NCBI GenBank assembly: GCA_003280025.1
Contig: QCGD01000015.1
Span: 1 to 39,018, forward strand
Reading direction: 5' to 3'
Length of the DNA stretch: 39,018 nt
From: Prochlorococcus sp. AG-363-P06
GTDB taxonomy: Bacteria > Cyanobacteriota > Cyanobacteriia > PCC-6307 > Cyanobiaceae
Part shown: in pieces, positions 18,154 through 26,890 of the stretch
Layout: each line of letters opens with the position of its first letter
How positions within the stretch are numbered: the stretch's first letter is position 1
The notes under the pieces: generated by a model
Database searches by the model: none
What the model was told of the DNA's origin: nothing
Seen by the model: only the letters and a program-made list of their open reading frames with translations
Translations under genes and position numbers: made by a program

Positions 18154-19505
18154 ATATTAAATTGTTCCTTTATTGCCCAACCCTCTAATTTCCCTGGATT
18201 TAATAGCCCTTTAGGATCAAATTTTAGTTTCGCTTTTACTTGATCAGCGTCCACCACTCCTAGGCCACCGCCTTCGACAGTTAAAACATGGGGATTAAAA
18301 ATAAACGCACCAAGTTTCTTACAATCTTCTATTATTTCATTTAATTCTTCTACCCCATTCCACTTTAATACTGGCAAAGCAGCTAATCGTGGGGATCCTT
18401 GTTGAGAAACTGCCTCTAAATGCCAAAGAACTTTTTTACCCCATTTTTTTCTCAAACAATTAATTAATTCTAGTTCATTATTTAGTGGCAAAAGCATCTG
18501 TAAATATGTCCAATTTTTATCCCTAGACCTCATATGAAGAGTTGTATGATTCCATACGACTTCACAAATACCATTAACGAGTTTTTCTTCTTCACCAAGG
18601 AGTATAGATTCAACTTTGAATTTTTTACAAATCAGCTCTATCGTTTGTATACCTCCAAGAGTAGATTGGATTAATATCTTGTGACTTCTAGATTTACTTT
18701 TAAACCATGTTGGCATTTGATCTACAATTTCTTCTTCAAGAATTGCTCCCAGTTTTAGATCAACTGCGGCGCTAGTAAGAGTTTTTAATATTTCTATTGT
18801 TTGTTGAAATTTAATACAGTCTATAACTATTGAATACCACTTACGTTTGATATCAGTAGCAAGTAATAAAGAAGTAATTATTCCATTAGTCCCATAAGCA
18901 TGATTTAAAGGTTCGGATTCTTCAGCATCAAATTTTAATAATACTGGTTTTTCATTCATCGTCACGGCCTCTAAACCTATAAGATTTCCAGGATCTCTTA
19001 AAAATCCCCACCTAATCGACCCAATACCTCCTGATCCACCTGCAATAAAGCCTCCAATTGTAGCGGTTTTCCAAGTACTAGGAAGCAACCTTAATTCCCT
19101 CCCATATTTTTCTAATTGTTTATTCAAATCTCCCATGAGACAGCCAGACTGTACTTTCACAAAACCTGTATCAGGATCAAATTCTTCTAATTTATTAAAG
19201 TTACTCATCTGCATTACAACTCCTTTAAACAAAGGGACCGCTTGTCCATAATTGCCTGTACCGGAGCCCCTTAAAGTAAGAGGAATAGAAAATTTCCAAC
19301 AAATTTCTGCTACTTTCTTCACCGCATTATGATCACTAGGTCTCACCACCAAATCAGCAATACATCCGTCTAATTTTTCAGTAAGGATTGGAGAGTAGTT
19401 ATAAAAATCTTTTGAAAGTCTTTTTACGTCGGATTGGCCTTCAATAATCTCTAAGTTTTTGACTTCCCTAAATTTGTCTATAAATTTCAGATTATTTGAT
19501 GTCAT
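18150..19505 (-). CDS. FAD-linked oxidase (GlcD-like), substrate unknown
   Basis: A flavoprotein of the glycolate/D-lactate oxidase group. The N-terminal PCMH-type FAD domain (about 40-215) shows VVRPSDHNAVKKVAEIC, TLRGSGTGNYGQ and TIGGFIAGGSGGIGSIRWG. The C-terminal FAD-oxidase domain ends with FDPKGLLNPGKL, the usual end of this family. At 451 aa it is close to GlcD. No iron-sulfur motif is seen, and no glcE or glcF gene is beside it, so calling it glycolate dehydrogenase would be a guess. The start is ATG. The amidohydrolase gene lies 38 bp upstream on the same strand. Confidence 0.85.
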   Translation of the reverse strand: MTSNNLKFIDKFREVKNLEIIEGQSDVKRLSKDFYNYSPILTEKLDGCIADLVVRPSDHNAVKKVAEICWKFSIPLTLRGSGTGNYGQAVPLFKGVVMQMSNFNKLEEFDPDTGFVKVQSGCLMGDLNKQLEKYGRELRLLPSTWKTATIGGFIAGGSGGIGSIRWGFLRDPGNLIGLEAVTMNEKPVLLKFDAEESEPLNHAYGTNGIITSLLLATDIKRKWYSIVIDCIKFQQTIEILKTLTSAAVDLKLGAILEEEIVDQMPTWFKSKSRSHKILIQSTLGGIQTIELICKKFKVESILLGEEEKLVNGICEVVWNHTTLHMRSRDKNWTYLQMLLPLNNELELINCLRKKWGKKVLWHLEAVSQQGSPRLAALPVLKWNGVEELNEIIEDCKKLGAFIFNPHVLTVEGGGLGVVDADQVKAKLKFDPKGLLNPGKLEGWAIKEQFNI

Positions 19506-19543
19506 TAATAAAATTTTTTATGTTTTATATATAAATTAATCGA

Positions 19544-20779
19544 TTAGCAATGTAAATCGCCTTTTATAAATACTTTTCTTTTTAAAGTGCTCGAAAAAAC
19601 ATCAGCCCATCTTTGTGCATCTAAAATTACAAAGTCGGCAGGGCATCCCTTTTTAATTAAACCATCCCATTTTAAGTTTAATAATCTGCTTGGAGCTAAA
19701 AAAATAGAAGATAGAGTCATTCTCTCCCACGGATTTAGTTGAAGCATAGGTATCGAGCAAGACAACATATAAAAGGGGTCAAAATTACCAAATGGGTACC
19801 AAGGATCTTGAACGTTATCACTACCTATAGATACATCCACGTGTGATTTCTGCAATTGCTTTATTGGCGCAACTGGTCTTTCTAAGGTGGTAGTTTTATT
19901 ACTTCGATTGAGCAGCCAAAAATTCGTCAGGGGTAAAGCAATAACCTTAATATTTTTCTCAGCCATTTTTTCTCCTAAATTTAAAATCTCGCTATGACTT
20001 AGAGAAATAAGACTACTCAGATGACTACAAGTAATCGGAATACTATTAATTTTTAAATTTTCGATTGTCTCTAATAAAACTTTTATTCCTGCTCCAGGCT
20101 CAATAATTGATTCATCTATATGCAAATCAATTTCTAATTTATATTTACTCGCCAGAAGAAGCATCTTTGCAAGCAATTTTTTTGTATCTTTTTTATTAAA
20201 AGGGGGAACAATAACGCCCCCTAAAATGCCTCCATGAGAGGAAAATTTATTTGCTAACTCTTCTCCAATAGCAGTATCCCAGAATTCCAATGGAGCTAGA
20301 GCAACGAATTGTAATGTCAACTCAGGTGAAAATTTTTTTTGTAATTTAAAGAGTTCAATCCAAATATCAATCGATTGACTTTTGTATGTATCAATATGAC
20401 TTCTAATAGCTCGGTATCCATTTTGAATGGCGAGTTTTAATGATTTCTCAACTCTCTCAAGAACCTTATCTGTAGTTCTAGTTTTATGTTCTTTGATATT
20501 TACTGATAATGCTCCTCCATAGTTTGATTCTAGATTAGGAAAATCTGCCCATGTAAAAGATTTATCAAAATGTGAATGCGTTTCAACAAATCTTGGAAAT
20601 AAAATATTTTTTGGTTTTGTAACTTTATTTTTTAAAGGCTTTAACTCAGAAACAAATCCATCCTCCCAACTGATGGAAACTGAACATAAATCCTCTACAT
20701 CAATACTGAGACTATCAAAATCTTCTATTAAACAAAGGCTTCTGGGAATAAGAACCTCAGCTGTACCGGAATTACTCAA
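19544..20779 (-). CDS. Amidohydrolase, cytosine deaminase-like
   Basis: A metal-dependent hydrolase of the amidohydrolase superfamily, nearest in style to CodA/AtzC-type deaminases. Metal-site motifs in order are ETHSHFDKSF (HxH), DLHIDES, TCSHLSSL and SIGSDNVQDPW with the final Asp. The arrangement LFPRFVETHSHFDKSF resembles the cytosine deaminase HVHLDKT box. The N-terminal strand region and the C-terminal ADFVILDAQRW complete the small beta domain. The product is 411 aa and starts with TTG at 20777-20779. The true substrate (cytosine, another cyclic amidine, or other amide) cannot be read. It lies 38 bp upstream of the FAD oxidase gene, so the pair may be an operon. Confidence 0.85.
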   Translation of the reverse strand: MSNSGTAEVLIPRSLCLIEDFDSLSIDVEDLCSVSISWEDGFVSELKPLKNKVTKPKNILFPRFVETHSHFDKSFTWADFPNLESNYGGALSVNIKEHKTRTTDKVLERVEKSLKLAIQNGYRAIRSHIDTYKSQSIDIWIELFKLQKKFSPELTLQFVALAPLEFWDTAIGEELANKFSSHGGILGGVIVPPFNKKDTKKLLAKMLLLASKYKLEIDLHIDESIIEPGAGIKVLLETIENLKINSIPITCSHLSSLISLSHSEILNLGEKMAEKNIKVIALPLTNFWLLNRSNKTTTLERPVAPIKQLQKSHVDVSIGSDNVQDPWYPFGNFDPFYMLSCSIPMLQLNPWERMTLSSIFLAPSRLLNLKWDGLIKKGCPADFVILDAQRWADVFSSTLKRKVFIKGDLHC

Positions 20780-20907
20780 ACTTTTTAAATTTTCTTTTAT
20801 TTTAAAACATAAGAAAAATTTATTGAATTAGCAAATAATTCAAATTTCGCGAAAAAATAAAATAACTATGAAAAATTACCCTTGAGTTGGTAAATTTATA
20901 AATATGA

Positions 20908-20981
20908 GGCGGGCGTCGCCAAGTGGTTAAGGCAGCGGCTTGTGGCGCCGCTATTCGGGGGTTCGAATCCCCTCGCTCGCC
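20908..20981 (+). tRNA. tRNA-His (anticodon GTG)
   Basis: The acceptor GCGGGCG pairs with CGCTCGC (one G-U). An extra G at position -1 (20908) faces the discriminator C73 (20981), the hallmark of tRNA-His. The anticodon loop TTGTGGC reads GTG, and the T-arm is GGGGGTTCGAATCCCC. CCA is not encoded. A TATAAA-like -10 lies a few bases upstream. Confidence 0.97.
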
Positions 20982-21051
20982 CTAAAAAATTGCACCAAAA
21001 TTATTTAACTTGTAATTTTGAATTAAAGAATCATAAAAAATTCCTAGCAAA

Positions 21052-22446
21052 GTGCTAACAAAAACAAAACAAGACGAAAAAAAATTTCAAAAGGATTTAA
21101 CTACTGGCAGTTATTGGATAACCACATTTGGATGCCAAATGAATAAAGCTGATTCTGAAAGAATGGCTGGAACTTTAGAGAAAATGGGATACACCAGAGC
21201 AGATGATGAATTAAATGCAGATTTGGTCTTATACAATACATGCACTATCAGAGATAATGCGGAACAAAAAGTTTATAGCTTTCTAGGAAGACAAGCAAAA
21301 AGAAAACACAAAACACCTAGCTTAAAACTTGTTGTTGCAGGTTGTCTTGCTCAGCAAGAGGGAGAGTCCTTACTTAGAAGAGTCCCAGAACTTGATCTAG
21401 TAATGGGCCCTCAACACGTTAATAACCTTGAGAACCTTCTGGGGAAAGTTGATTTAGGTAATCAAGTTGCTGCCACTGAGGAAAATTTCATTTCTGAAGA
21501 CATAACAAGTGCGAGAAGAGAAAGCTCTATTTGTGGTTGGGTTAACATCATATATGGATGTAATGAAAGATGTTCATATTGTGTAGTACCCTCTGTCAGA
21601 GGAAAAGAGCAATCAAGATATCCAAATGCCATAAAAAGTGAGATACAAAAATTAGCGGATGATAATTTTAAAGAAATTACTCTTTTGGGACAGAATATTG
21701 ATGCTTATGGGAGAGATCTCCCAGGGACTACAAAAGAGGGGAGGAAAGAAAATACTCTAACTGATCTTTTGTACTACATTCATGATGTTAAAGGGATTCG
21801 TAGAATAAGATTCGCTACCAGTCATCCAAGATATTTTTCAAAAAGATTGATTCAAGCTTGTTATGAACTGGATAAAGTTTGTGAACATTTCCATATTCCC
21901 TTCCAAAGTGGAAATGATGAAATCTTAAAACAGATGTCCAGAGGATACACTATCAAAAAGTATAAAAATATCATTGAAAATATAAGATCATTAATGCCAA
22001 ATGCATCAATTACAGCCGACGCAATAGTTGCTTTCCCAGGAGAAACCGAACAACAATATAAAGACACATTGAAATTGATATCAGATATTGGCTTTGATCA
22101 AGTAAATACAGCAGCATACTCCCCAAGACCAAATACGCCTGCAGCAGTTTGGACTAATCAAATTCCTGAAGCAATTAAAAAAGCTAGATTACAGGAAATT
22201 AATGCTTTGGTCGAAACAACCGCTAGGAGAAGGAATCAAAGATATATCAATAATATTGAAAGTGTTTTAATTGAGGGTTTAAATCCAAAAAATTCTTCGC
22301 AAATCATGGGTAGAACGAAGACTAATAGATTGACCTTCGTAGAGATTCCAAAAAACAAAAAATTTAATTTTTCATTAGGAGATGAGATAGATGTCAAAAT
22401 AAACCAAGCAAGACCTTTTTCTCTAACAGGAGAACTTTGGAAGTAA
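21052..22446 (+). CDS. miaB: tRNA-2-methylthio-N6-dimethylallyladenosine synthase
   Basis: A radical-SAM methylthiotransferase that modifies A37 of tRNAs reading UNN codons. The N-terminal UPF0004 domain carries three Cys for the auxiliary cluster ([29 protein letters not shown]). The radical-SAM motif is [11 protein letters not shown], followed by GREQ-like RGKEQSR. The C-terminal TRAM domain starts near [10 protein letters not shown]. At 464 aa it is of normal size. The start is GTG at 21052, 70 bp after tRNA-His. ddl begins 10 bp after its stop, so it may lead the wall/division operon. Confidence 0.96.
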   Translation: MLTKTKQDEKKFQKDLTTGSYWITTFGCQMNKADSERMAGTLEKMGYTRADDELNADLVLYNTCTIRDNAEQKVYSFLGRQAKRKHKTPSLKLVVAGCLAQQEGESLLRRVPELDLVMGPQHVNNLENLLGKVDLGNQVAATEENFISEDITSARRESSICGWVNIIYGCNERCSYCVVPSVRGKEQSRYPNAIKSEIQKLADDNFKEITLLGQNIDAYGRDLPGTTKEGRKENTLTDLLYYIHDVKGIRRIRFATSHPRYFSKRLIQACYELDKVCEHFHIPFQSGNDEILKQMSRGYTIKKYKNIIENIRSLMPNASITADAIVAFPGETEQQYKDTLKLISDIGFDQVNTAAYSPRPNTPAAVWTNQIPEAIKKARLQEINALVETTARRRNQRYINNIESVLIEGLNPKNSSQIMGRTKTNRLTFVEIPKNKKFNFSLGDEIDVKINQARPFSLTGELWK

Positions 22447-22456
22447 TTTTTTCTAA

Positions 22457-23524
22457 ATGATCGGGGGGAAGAAAAAATGTATTGGATTAATCTTTGGTGG
22501 TTATTCCAATGAACATGAAGTATCGATATCCTCTGCAAAGACAGTTTTTCAAGCCTTTAATTCAAAAATAAATAAACAACGTTTTACGGTTAAAGCCTTT
22601 TACATCAATAAAAATGGAGACTGGCTTGATAGTTATAACTCAGAAAAGATCCTAATTGGTGAAATTAAAAACAATACAACAAAAAAACAAGGCATTTTTA
22701 ATCACAAAAAAATTAACTTTCTAGACGGAATTGAATTTCGAAATGTTGACATTTGGTTTCCTCTTCTTCATGGATTAAATGGCGAAGATGGATCCATTCA
22801 TGGATTACTGAAATTCACTAAAAAACCTTTAGTCGGATGTGGGATTATAGGCTCTGCTCTAGGAATGGATAAAATAATGATGAAAACAATCTTCTCAAAT
22901 CTTAAACTTCCACAAGTTAAGTATCTGGTTTTTCAAAATGAAGATCTTAATGATGATGAAATAAAAAATAAGTTATCTAGTGAGATTTTAAAAAAATTAA
23001 ATTTTCCTGTTTTTGTTAAGCCATCTAACTCTGGATCGTCTCTTGGTATCTCTAAAGTCATAAATGAATCAGAGATATTACAAGCCTTAGAGAAGGCTTG
23101 GGAAATAGATCAAAGAATTTTAGTAGAGGAAGGTTTAGAGGTAAGGGAGATTGAATGCGGGATAATTGGAACTTCAAAACTCTTAACCTCTGAGATAGGG
23201 GAAGTAAAGTACGATAGTGATTGGTATGATTACGATTCAAAATATAATTTAAATAATAAGATAACTATCCCAGCCGAAATAGATCCTGAAATTTCCAAAC
23301 AAATTCAAAAAGTAGCTATTCAAAGTTGTAGAGCCTTAAATGTTTTTGGTTTTGCACGTGTAGATTTCTTTTTAGAGAAACATTCAAATCAAGTTTTTTT
23401 AAATGAAATCAATACTATTCCTGGTTTTACTAGCAAAAGTATGTTTCCAATGCTTTGGAAGGCTTCAGGTTTAAATATTGATCAACTTGTGGCTAAACTG
23501 GTAGAAATATCTTTAGATTTATAG
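22457..23524 (+). CDS. ddl: D-alanine--D-alanine ligase
   Basis: An ATP-grasp ligase that makes the D-Ala-D-Ala end of the peptidoglycan stem peptide. The N-terminus IGLIFGGYSNEHEVSISSA, the HGLNGEDGSIHGLL loop, VKPSNSGSSLGISKV and the C-terminal LNEINTIPGFTSKSMFP with the metal-binding residues are all present. At 355 aa it is a typical DdlA/B-sized enzyme. It sits 10 bp after miaB and 10 bp before the 136-aa membrane gene, a chain that continues to ftsQ and ftsZ. Confidence 0.96.
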   Translation: MIGGKKKCIGLIFGGYSNEHEVSISSAKTVFQAFNSKINKQRFTVKAFYINKNGDWLDSYNSEKILIGEIKNNTTKKQGIFNHKKINFLDGIEFRNVDIWFPLLHGLNGEDGSIHGLLKFTKKPLVGCGIIGSALGMDKIMMKTIFSNLKLPQVKYLVFQNEDLNDDEIKNKLSSEILKKLNFPVFVKPSNSGSSLGISKVINESEILQALEKAWEIDQRILVEEGLEVREIECGIIGTSKLLTSEIGEVKYDSDWYDYDSKYNLNNKITIPAEIDPEISKQIQKVAIQSCRALNVFGFARVDFFLEKHSNQVFLNEINTIPGFTSKSMFPMLWKASGLNIDQLVAKLVEISLDL

Positions 23525-23534
23525 ATTAAATCAA

Positions 23535-23945
23535 ATGTTGCATGGACTTCTCTGGTTACCATTACTTTTAATCTTCCTTTTATTAACTGCCCTTGGTTGG
23601 TTAGAAAGAAGAAGACAAAATCTTTTTAGGGTTTGGGCAGATGGGTCTGAACTTTGCAAGTTAGACAGTTCTGGAGCAGCTTCTTTAAAAAATGGCAAAT
23701 TAAGATGGAGCGCATTTGAAGCTGGAACATTTGAAGAGAAAGATAGTTTTACAATCAAAAAACTTGAATTAATAGAATTAATGGCTTTAACTTCAGGAGA
23801 AGCACCTTTAACAAAAGAATCTCAAGGAAAGTGCAGGCTTAGACTTGTTGGTGATGGGAAAGAAATGGATGTACCATTTTCAGATGCGGATAGAGCAAGA
23901 GAATGGATGGACCAATTAATGGAAAAAGCGCGATGTGATTTGTGA
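23535..23945 (+). CDS. Conserved-type membrane protein between ddl and ftsQ, unknown function
   Basis: A 136-aa protein with an N-terminal membrane segment (WLPLLLIFLLLTALGWL, about residues 6-23) followed by a basic patch ERRRQN and a soluble domain. The soluble part alternates short beta-like stretches (LFRVWADGSELCKL, LRLVGDGKEMDVPF) and ends in an acidic/basic helix REWMDQLMEKA; it looks compact and possibly PH-like, but that is only an impression. The N-terminus is predicted outside and the domain in the cytoplasm by the positive-inside rule. It overlaps ftsQ by 4 bp (GTGA), so it is translationally coupled to a division gene. I do not recognise the family. Confidence 0.85.
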   Translation: MLHGLLWLPLLLIFLLLTALGWLERRRQNLFRVWADGSELCKLDSSGAASLKNGKLRWSAFEAGTFEEKDSFTIKKLELIELMALTSGEAPLTKESQGKCRLRLVGDGKEMDVPFSDADRAREWMDQLMEKARCDL

Positions 23946-24667
23946 GAAATCAGCAAAAAATTACCAAAAGAAACTTTTTCTTTTTAATTCTAGTTTTATT
24001 TTCAACAAGTTTATTAAGCCTAAAGACTTTTAAAAAAGTAGATGTTCATAACATAAGAATTTACGGTAGTAACTTATTCACACAAAAAGATATAGTGGAG
24101 AATTCTTCTTTAAATTTTCCAACCCGTTTAGTTTTCATTAAAACGAAATATCTAGAAAAAGAATTAAAGCAAAATTTATCACTTGAGAAAATTTCAGTAA
24201 TTAGACAAATTTTACCTTTTGGTTTAAGAGTTCTTATTCAAACTAGGACACCAGTTGCTTATGGAGAGAGAGTATTAAATAATGAAAAAATATCAGGTTT
24301 TATAGATGAAGATGGTTTCTTTATAGAAACACAAAACGCAGAAAAAGTAACTTTAGGAAGGTCAGCTATAGAAGTTTTTGGATGGCAAGAAAAGTCTATA
24401 CAAACATTATCAAAAATTTTGGGTGCACAAAAAAATGGTGAAATTGAAATAATTAAAATACGTTTTTCACAGAATGGATTTTTAACTTTAGAGGAAAAAG
24501 ATTTAAAACTAATATTATTGGGATTTGAGCAAAATTTAATAAGATCTCAATTAAAAATAATTAGCAAACTCAAAGATCATTTAAAGAAAAATAATCTTTC
24601 GGGGGAAATAGATAATATTGACCTTACTGACCCAAACAAACCAAAAATAAAAGTGTTCAAACCCTAA
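23942..24667 (+). CDS. ftsQ: FtsQ/DivIB-type cell division protein
   Basis: A bitopic divisome protein linking the cytoplasmic ring to septal wall synthesis. A short basic cytoplasmic tail (MRNQQKITKRN) is followed by one membrane span (FFFLILVLFSTSLLSL), then a POTRA domain (about 33-105: VDVHNIRIYGSNLFTQKDIV and IRQILPFGLRVLIQTRTPVAYG) and the beta domain with GFIDEDGFFI. The length of 241 aa is standard. The start is GTG at 23942, overlapping the stop of the 136-aa gene. ftsZ follows after about 180 bp that hold its own promoter signals. Confidence 0.9.
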   Translation: MRNQQKITKRNFFFLILVLFSTSLLSLKTFKKVDVHNIRIYGSNLFTQKDIVENSSLNFPTRLVFIKTKYLEKELKQNLSLEKISVIRQILPFGLRVLIQTRTPVAYGERVLNNEKISGFIDEDGFFIETQNAEKVTLGRSAIEVFGWQEKSIQTLSKILGAQKNGEIEIIKIRFSQNGFLTLEEKDLKLILLGFEQNLIRSQLKIISKLKDHLKKNNLSGEIDNIDLTDPNKPKIKVFKP

Positions 24668-24845
24668 TATTTCCTAATAGGTTTCAACTGAATTTTTAGA
24701 ATTATTATAGTGTTTGTAAGGGTTTTACATTTTAAACAAAATTCTTATTAAATAAATATTTAAGGACTTTCATCAACAAATCCCTACATATGAGCTTAGT
24801 AAGTTCATAATGCACGCATTACTAGTATTAGATTCTTATTTAGAA

Positions 24846-25961
24846 ATGAGCTTCGGAATCAATCCCAACTTTGATCACTCACGAGAAATCCTTCCAAGTC
24901 AAAATGCCAAAATTGAAGTAATTGGTGTCGGCGGTGGTGGCAGTAACGCAGTCAACAGGATGATTGATAGTGATGTAGGAGGTGTATCATTCCGAGTACT
25001 TAATACTGATGCTCAAGCACTATTGCAATCTTCTGCTGAAAGAAGAGTTCAACTTGGACAGAATTTAACAAGAGGGCTTGGAGCCGGAGGCAATCCAAGT
25101 ATTGGGCAAAAAGCTGCTGAAGAATCTAGAGAGGAGCTACAACAAACATTAGAAGGATCAGATCTAGTTTTTATAGCCGCAGGCATGGGTGGAGGGACTG
25201 GAACAGGTGCGGCTCCTGTAGTCGCTGAGGTAGCTAAGCAGAGTGGAGCCTTAACAGTAGGAATAGTTACTAAACCATTCTCTTTTGAAGGAAAAAGAAG
25301 AATGCGTCAAGCAGAAGAAGGGATTTCAAGATTAGCCGAAAATGTTGACACTCTAATAGTTATCCCAAATGATAGATTAAAAGACGTTATAGCAGGTGCG
25401 CCCCTTCAAGAAGCGTTTAGAAATGCTGATGATGTTTTAAGAATGGGAGTCAAAGGCATAAGTGACATCATTACATGTCCAGGATTAGTTAATGTTGATT
25501 TCGCAGACGTAAGGTCAGTCATGACAGAGGCGGGCACAGCACTTCTTGGTATCGGTATCGGTTCTGGTAGATCCAGAGCATTGGAAGCAGCACAAGCAGC
25601 AATAAATAGTCCTTTACTAGAGGCCGCAAGAATTGATGGCGCCAAAGGTTGTGTTATTAACATTACTGGTGGTAAAGATATGACATTGGAAGATATGACC
25701 TCAGCATCCGAAATTATTTATGATGTTGTTGATCAAGAGGCAAATATAATAGTTGGAGCTGTTGTTGATGAAGCAATGGAGGGAGAAATACAAGTTACTG
25801 TAATAGCTACTGGATTTGAAACAAATCAACCTTTAAAGCAACAAAGGCTAAAAAACAGATTGTCAAATGAACCACTTTATAATAATTCCGAAAACAAAGA
25901 TACTGGAGCAAGTATTCCAGAGTTTTTGAGATTCAGGCAGAATAAAAAAGATATAGATTAA
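24846..25961 (+). CDS. ftsZ: Cell division protein FtsZ
   Basis: The tubulin-like GTPase that forms the cytokinetic ring. [13 protein letters not shown], the tubulin signature [10 protein letters not shown] (about residues 116-125), the T7 loop NVDFADV and the C-terminal peptide IPEFLRFRQ (the site for partners such as Ftn2/SepF-type proteins) are visible. The start chosen is the ATG at 24846 ([10 protein letters not shown]), giving 371 aa; an in-frame ATG at 24810 would add 12 residues that look like leader sequence. The 178-bp upstream spacer contains TATAGT near 24706 and AT-rich stretches that could give a separate, clock- or cycle-controlled promoter, as is known for ftsZ in Prochlorococcus. 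Confidence 0.97.
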   Translation: MSFGINPNFDHSREILPSQNAKIEVIGVGGGGSNAVNRMIDSDVGGVSFRVLNTDAQALLQSSAERRVQLGQNLTRGLGAGGNPSIGQKAAEESREELQQTLEGSDLVFIAAGMGGGTGTGAAPVVAEVAKQSGALTVGIVTKPFSFEGKRRMRQAEEGISRLAENVDTLIVIPNDRLKDVIAGAPLQEAFRNADDVLRMGVKGISDIITCPGLVNVDFADVRSVMTEAGTALLGIGIGSGRSRALEAAQAAINSPLLEAARIDGAKGCVINITGGKDMTLEDMTSASEIIYDVVDQEANIIVGAVVDEAMEGEIQVTVIATGFETNQPLKQQRLKNRLSNEPLYNNSENKDTGASIPEFLRFRQNKKDID

Positions 25962-25977
25962 TTAGGTAAAATAAAGT

Positions 25978-26071
25978 GACTCGGTTATCTCGCCTGCCTC
26001 AAGCATCCCTTGTGGCTGCTACCTTCCGGTCCTGACCAGATTTAGGCGTTAAAACCGCGAAAGGCCGAGTC
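25978..26071 (-). ncRNA. ffs: Signal recognition particle RNA, small bacterial type
   Basis: On the minus strand the segment reads GGTCAGGACCGGAAGGTAGC near the middle, the universally conserved SRP Alu-less hairpin with the GGAA tetraloop and Ffh-binding asymmetric loop. The ends pair as GACTCGG (5') with CCGAGTC (3'), defining 94 nt. It is divergent from panB and convergent with ftsZ (16 bp away). Confidence 0.95.
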
Positions 26072-26077
26072 ATAAGC

Positions 26078-26086
26078 ATCCTAGCA
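26078..26086 (-). promoter_or_regulatory. Likely extended -10 promoter of the SRP RNA
   Basis: On the minus strand TGC-TAGGAT ends 6 bp before the predicted 5' end of the SRP RNA, which fits an extended -10 element (TGnTATAAT type). No clear -35 is visible in the AT-rich DNA behind it. Confidence 0.45.
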
Positions 26087-26116
26087 ATTCTTTTAAAAAA
26101 AAGATACATATTTATT

Positions 26117-26890
26117 ATGTTGCCTTCAGAACTAATTAAGTATAAACAAAATTATCAAAAAATTATTGCATTAACTGCATGGGACTCTATTTCAGCTTCT
26201 TTAGCAGAGCAATCTGAAGCAGATCTTGTTTTAGTAGGAGATTCTTTAGCAATGGTTTGTTTAGGATACAAATCCACATTGCCAATAACATTAGATAATA
26301 TGATTTATCATACTAATGCAGTTTCGAGAGGATTTACCAAAGAGATTGAAAAACAGCCCTTATTAGTATGCGACATGCCATTTCTTACTTATCAATGCGG
26401 AGAAGAAAAAGCTGTAGAATATGCAGGAAAAATAATTCAAAACACTTACGCAAAAGCTGTAAAGATTGAAGGGGCCGAACCTGAGACACAAAATGTTATA
26501 TCTAGAATTATAAGAATGGGCATACCTGTAATGGGGCATCTAGGTCTTACACCACAAAGCTATCTAAATCTTGGGTTAAAAAAACAAGGAAAAACTTTAG
26601 AGAGTCAGGAGAAAATCAAGAGAGAAGCTTCTATTCTTGAAGAATTAGGATGTTTTTCTATAGTTTTAGAACACATCCCTGATATGCTTGCGAAAGAGAT
26701 ACAAAACGACTTAGCCATTCCAACAATAGGAATAGGTGCAGGTAATTATTGTGATGGTCAGATAAGAGTTACTGCAGATTTATTAGGTCTTAATAACGAT
26801 CAACCTCCATTTTGCCCGCCAATTATTGAAGGGAAAAAGTTACTAAGAGAAAAACTAAAAAAGTGGGTAGCCTCAGAGAGACTTAATTAA
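26117..26890 (+). CDS. panB: 3-methyl-2-oxobutanoate hydroxymethyltransferase
   Basis: The first step of pantothenate synthesis, adding a hydroxymethyl group from methylene-tetrahydrofolate to alpha-ketoisovalerate. The TIM-barrel motifs ALTAWDSISASLAEQ, VGDSLAMVCLGYKSTLP, VCDMPFLTY, VKIEGAE, MGHLGLTPQS and IGIGAGNYCDGQIRV carry the metal and substrate residues. At 257 aa it is normal. The start is ATG at 26117. It overlaps hemW tail to tail by 8 bp. Confidence 0.96.
   Translation: MLPSELIKYKQNYQKIIALTAWDSISASLAEQSEADLVLVGDSLAMVCLGYKSTLPITLDNMIYHTNAVSRGFTKEIEKQPLLVCDMPFLTYQCGEEKAVEYAGKIIQNTYAKAVKIEGAEPETQNVISRIIRMGIPVMGHLGLTPQSYLNLGLKKQGKTLESQEKIKREASILEELGCFSIVLEHIPDMLAKEIQNDLAIPTIGIGAGNYCDGQIRVTADLLGLNNDQPPFCPPIIEGKKLLREKLKKWVASERLN

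Noticed and set aside
24810-24845. A 12-codon upstream start for ftsZ
   Set aside because: The added residues do not look like the FtsZ N-terminus, and the later ATG gives the usual family start, though the earlier start is not excluded.
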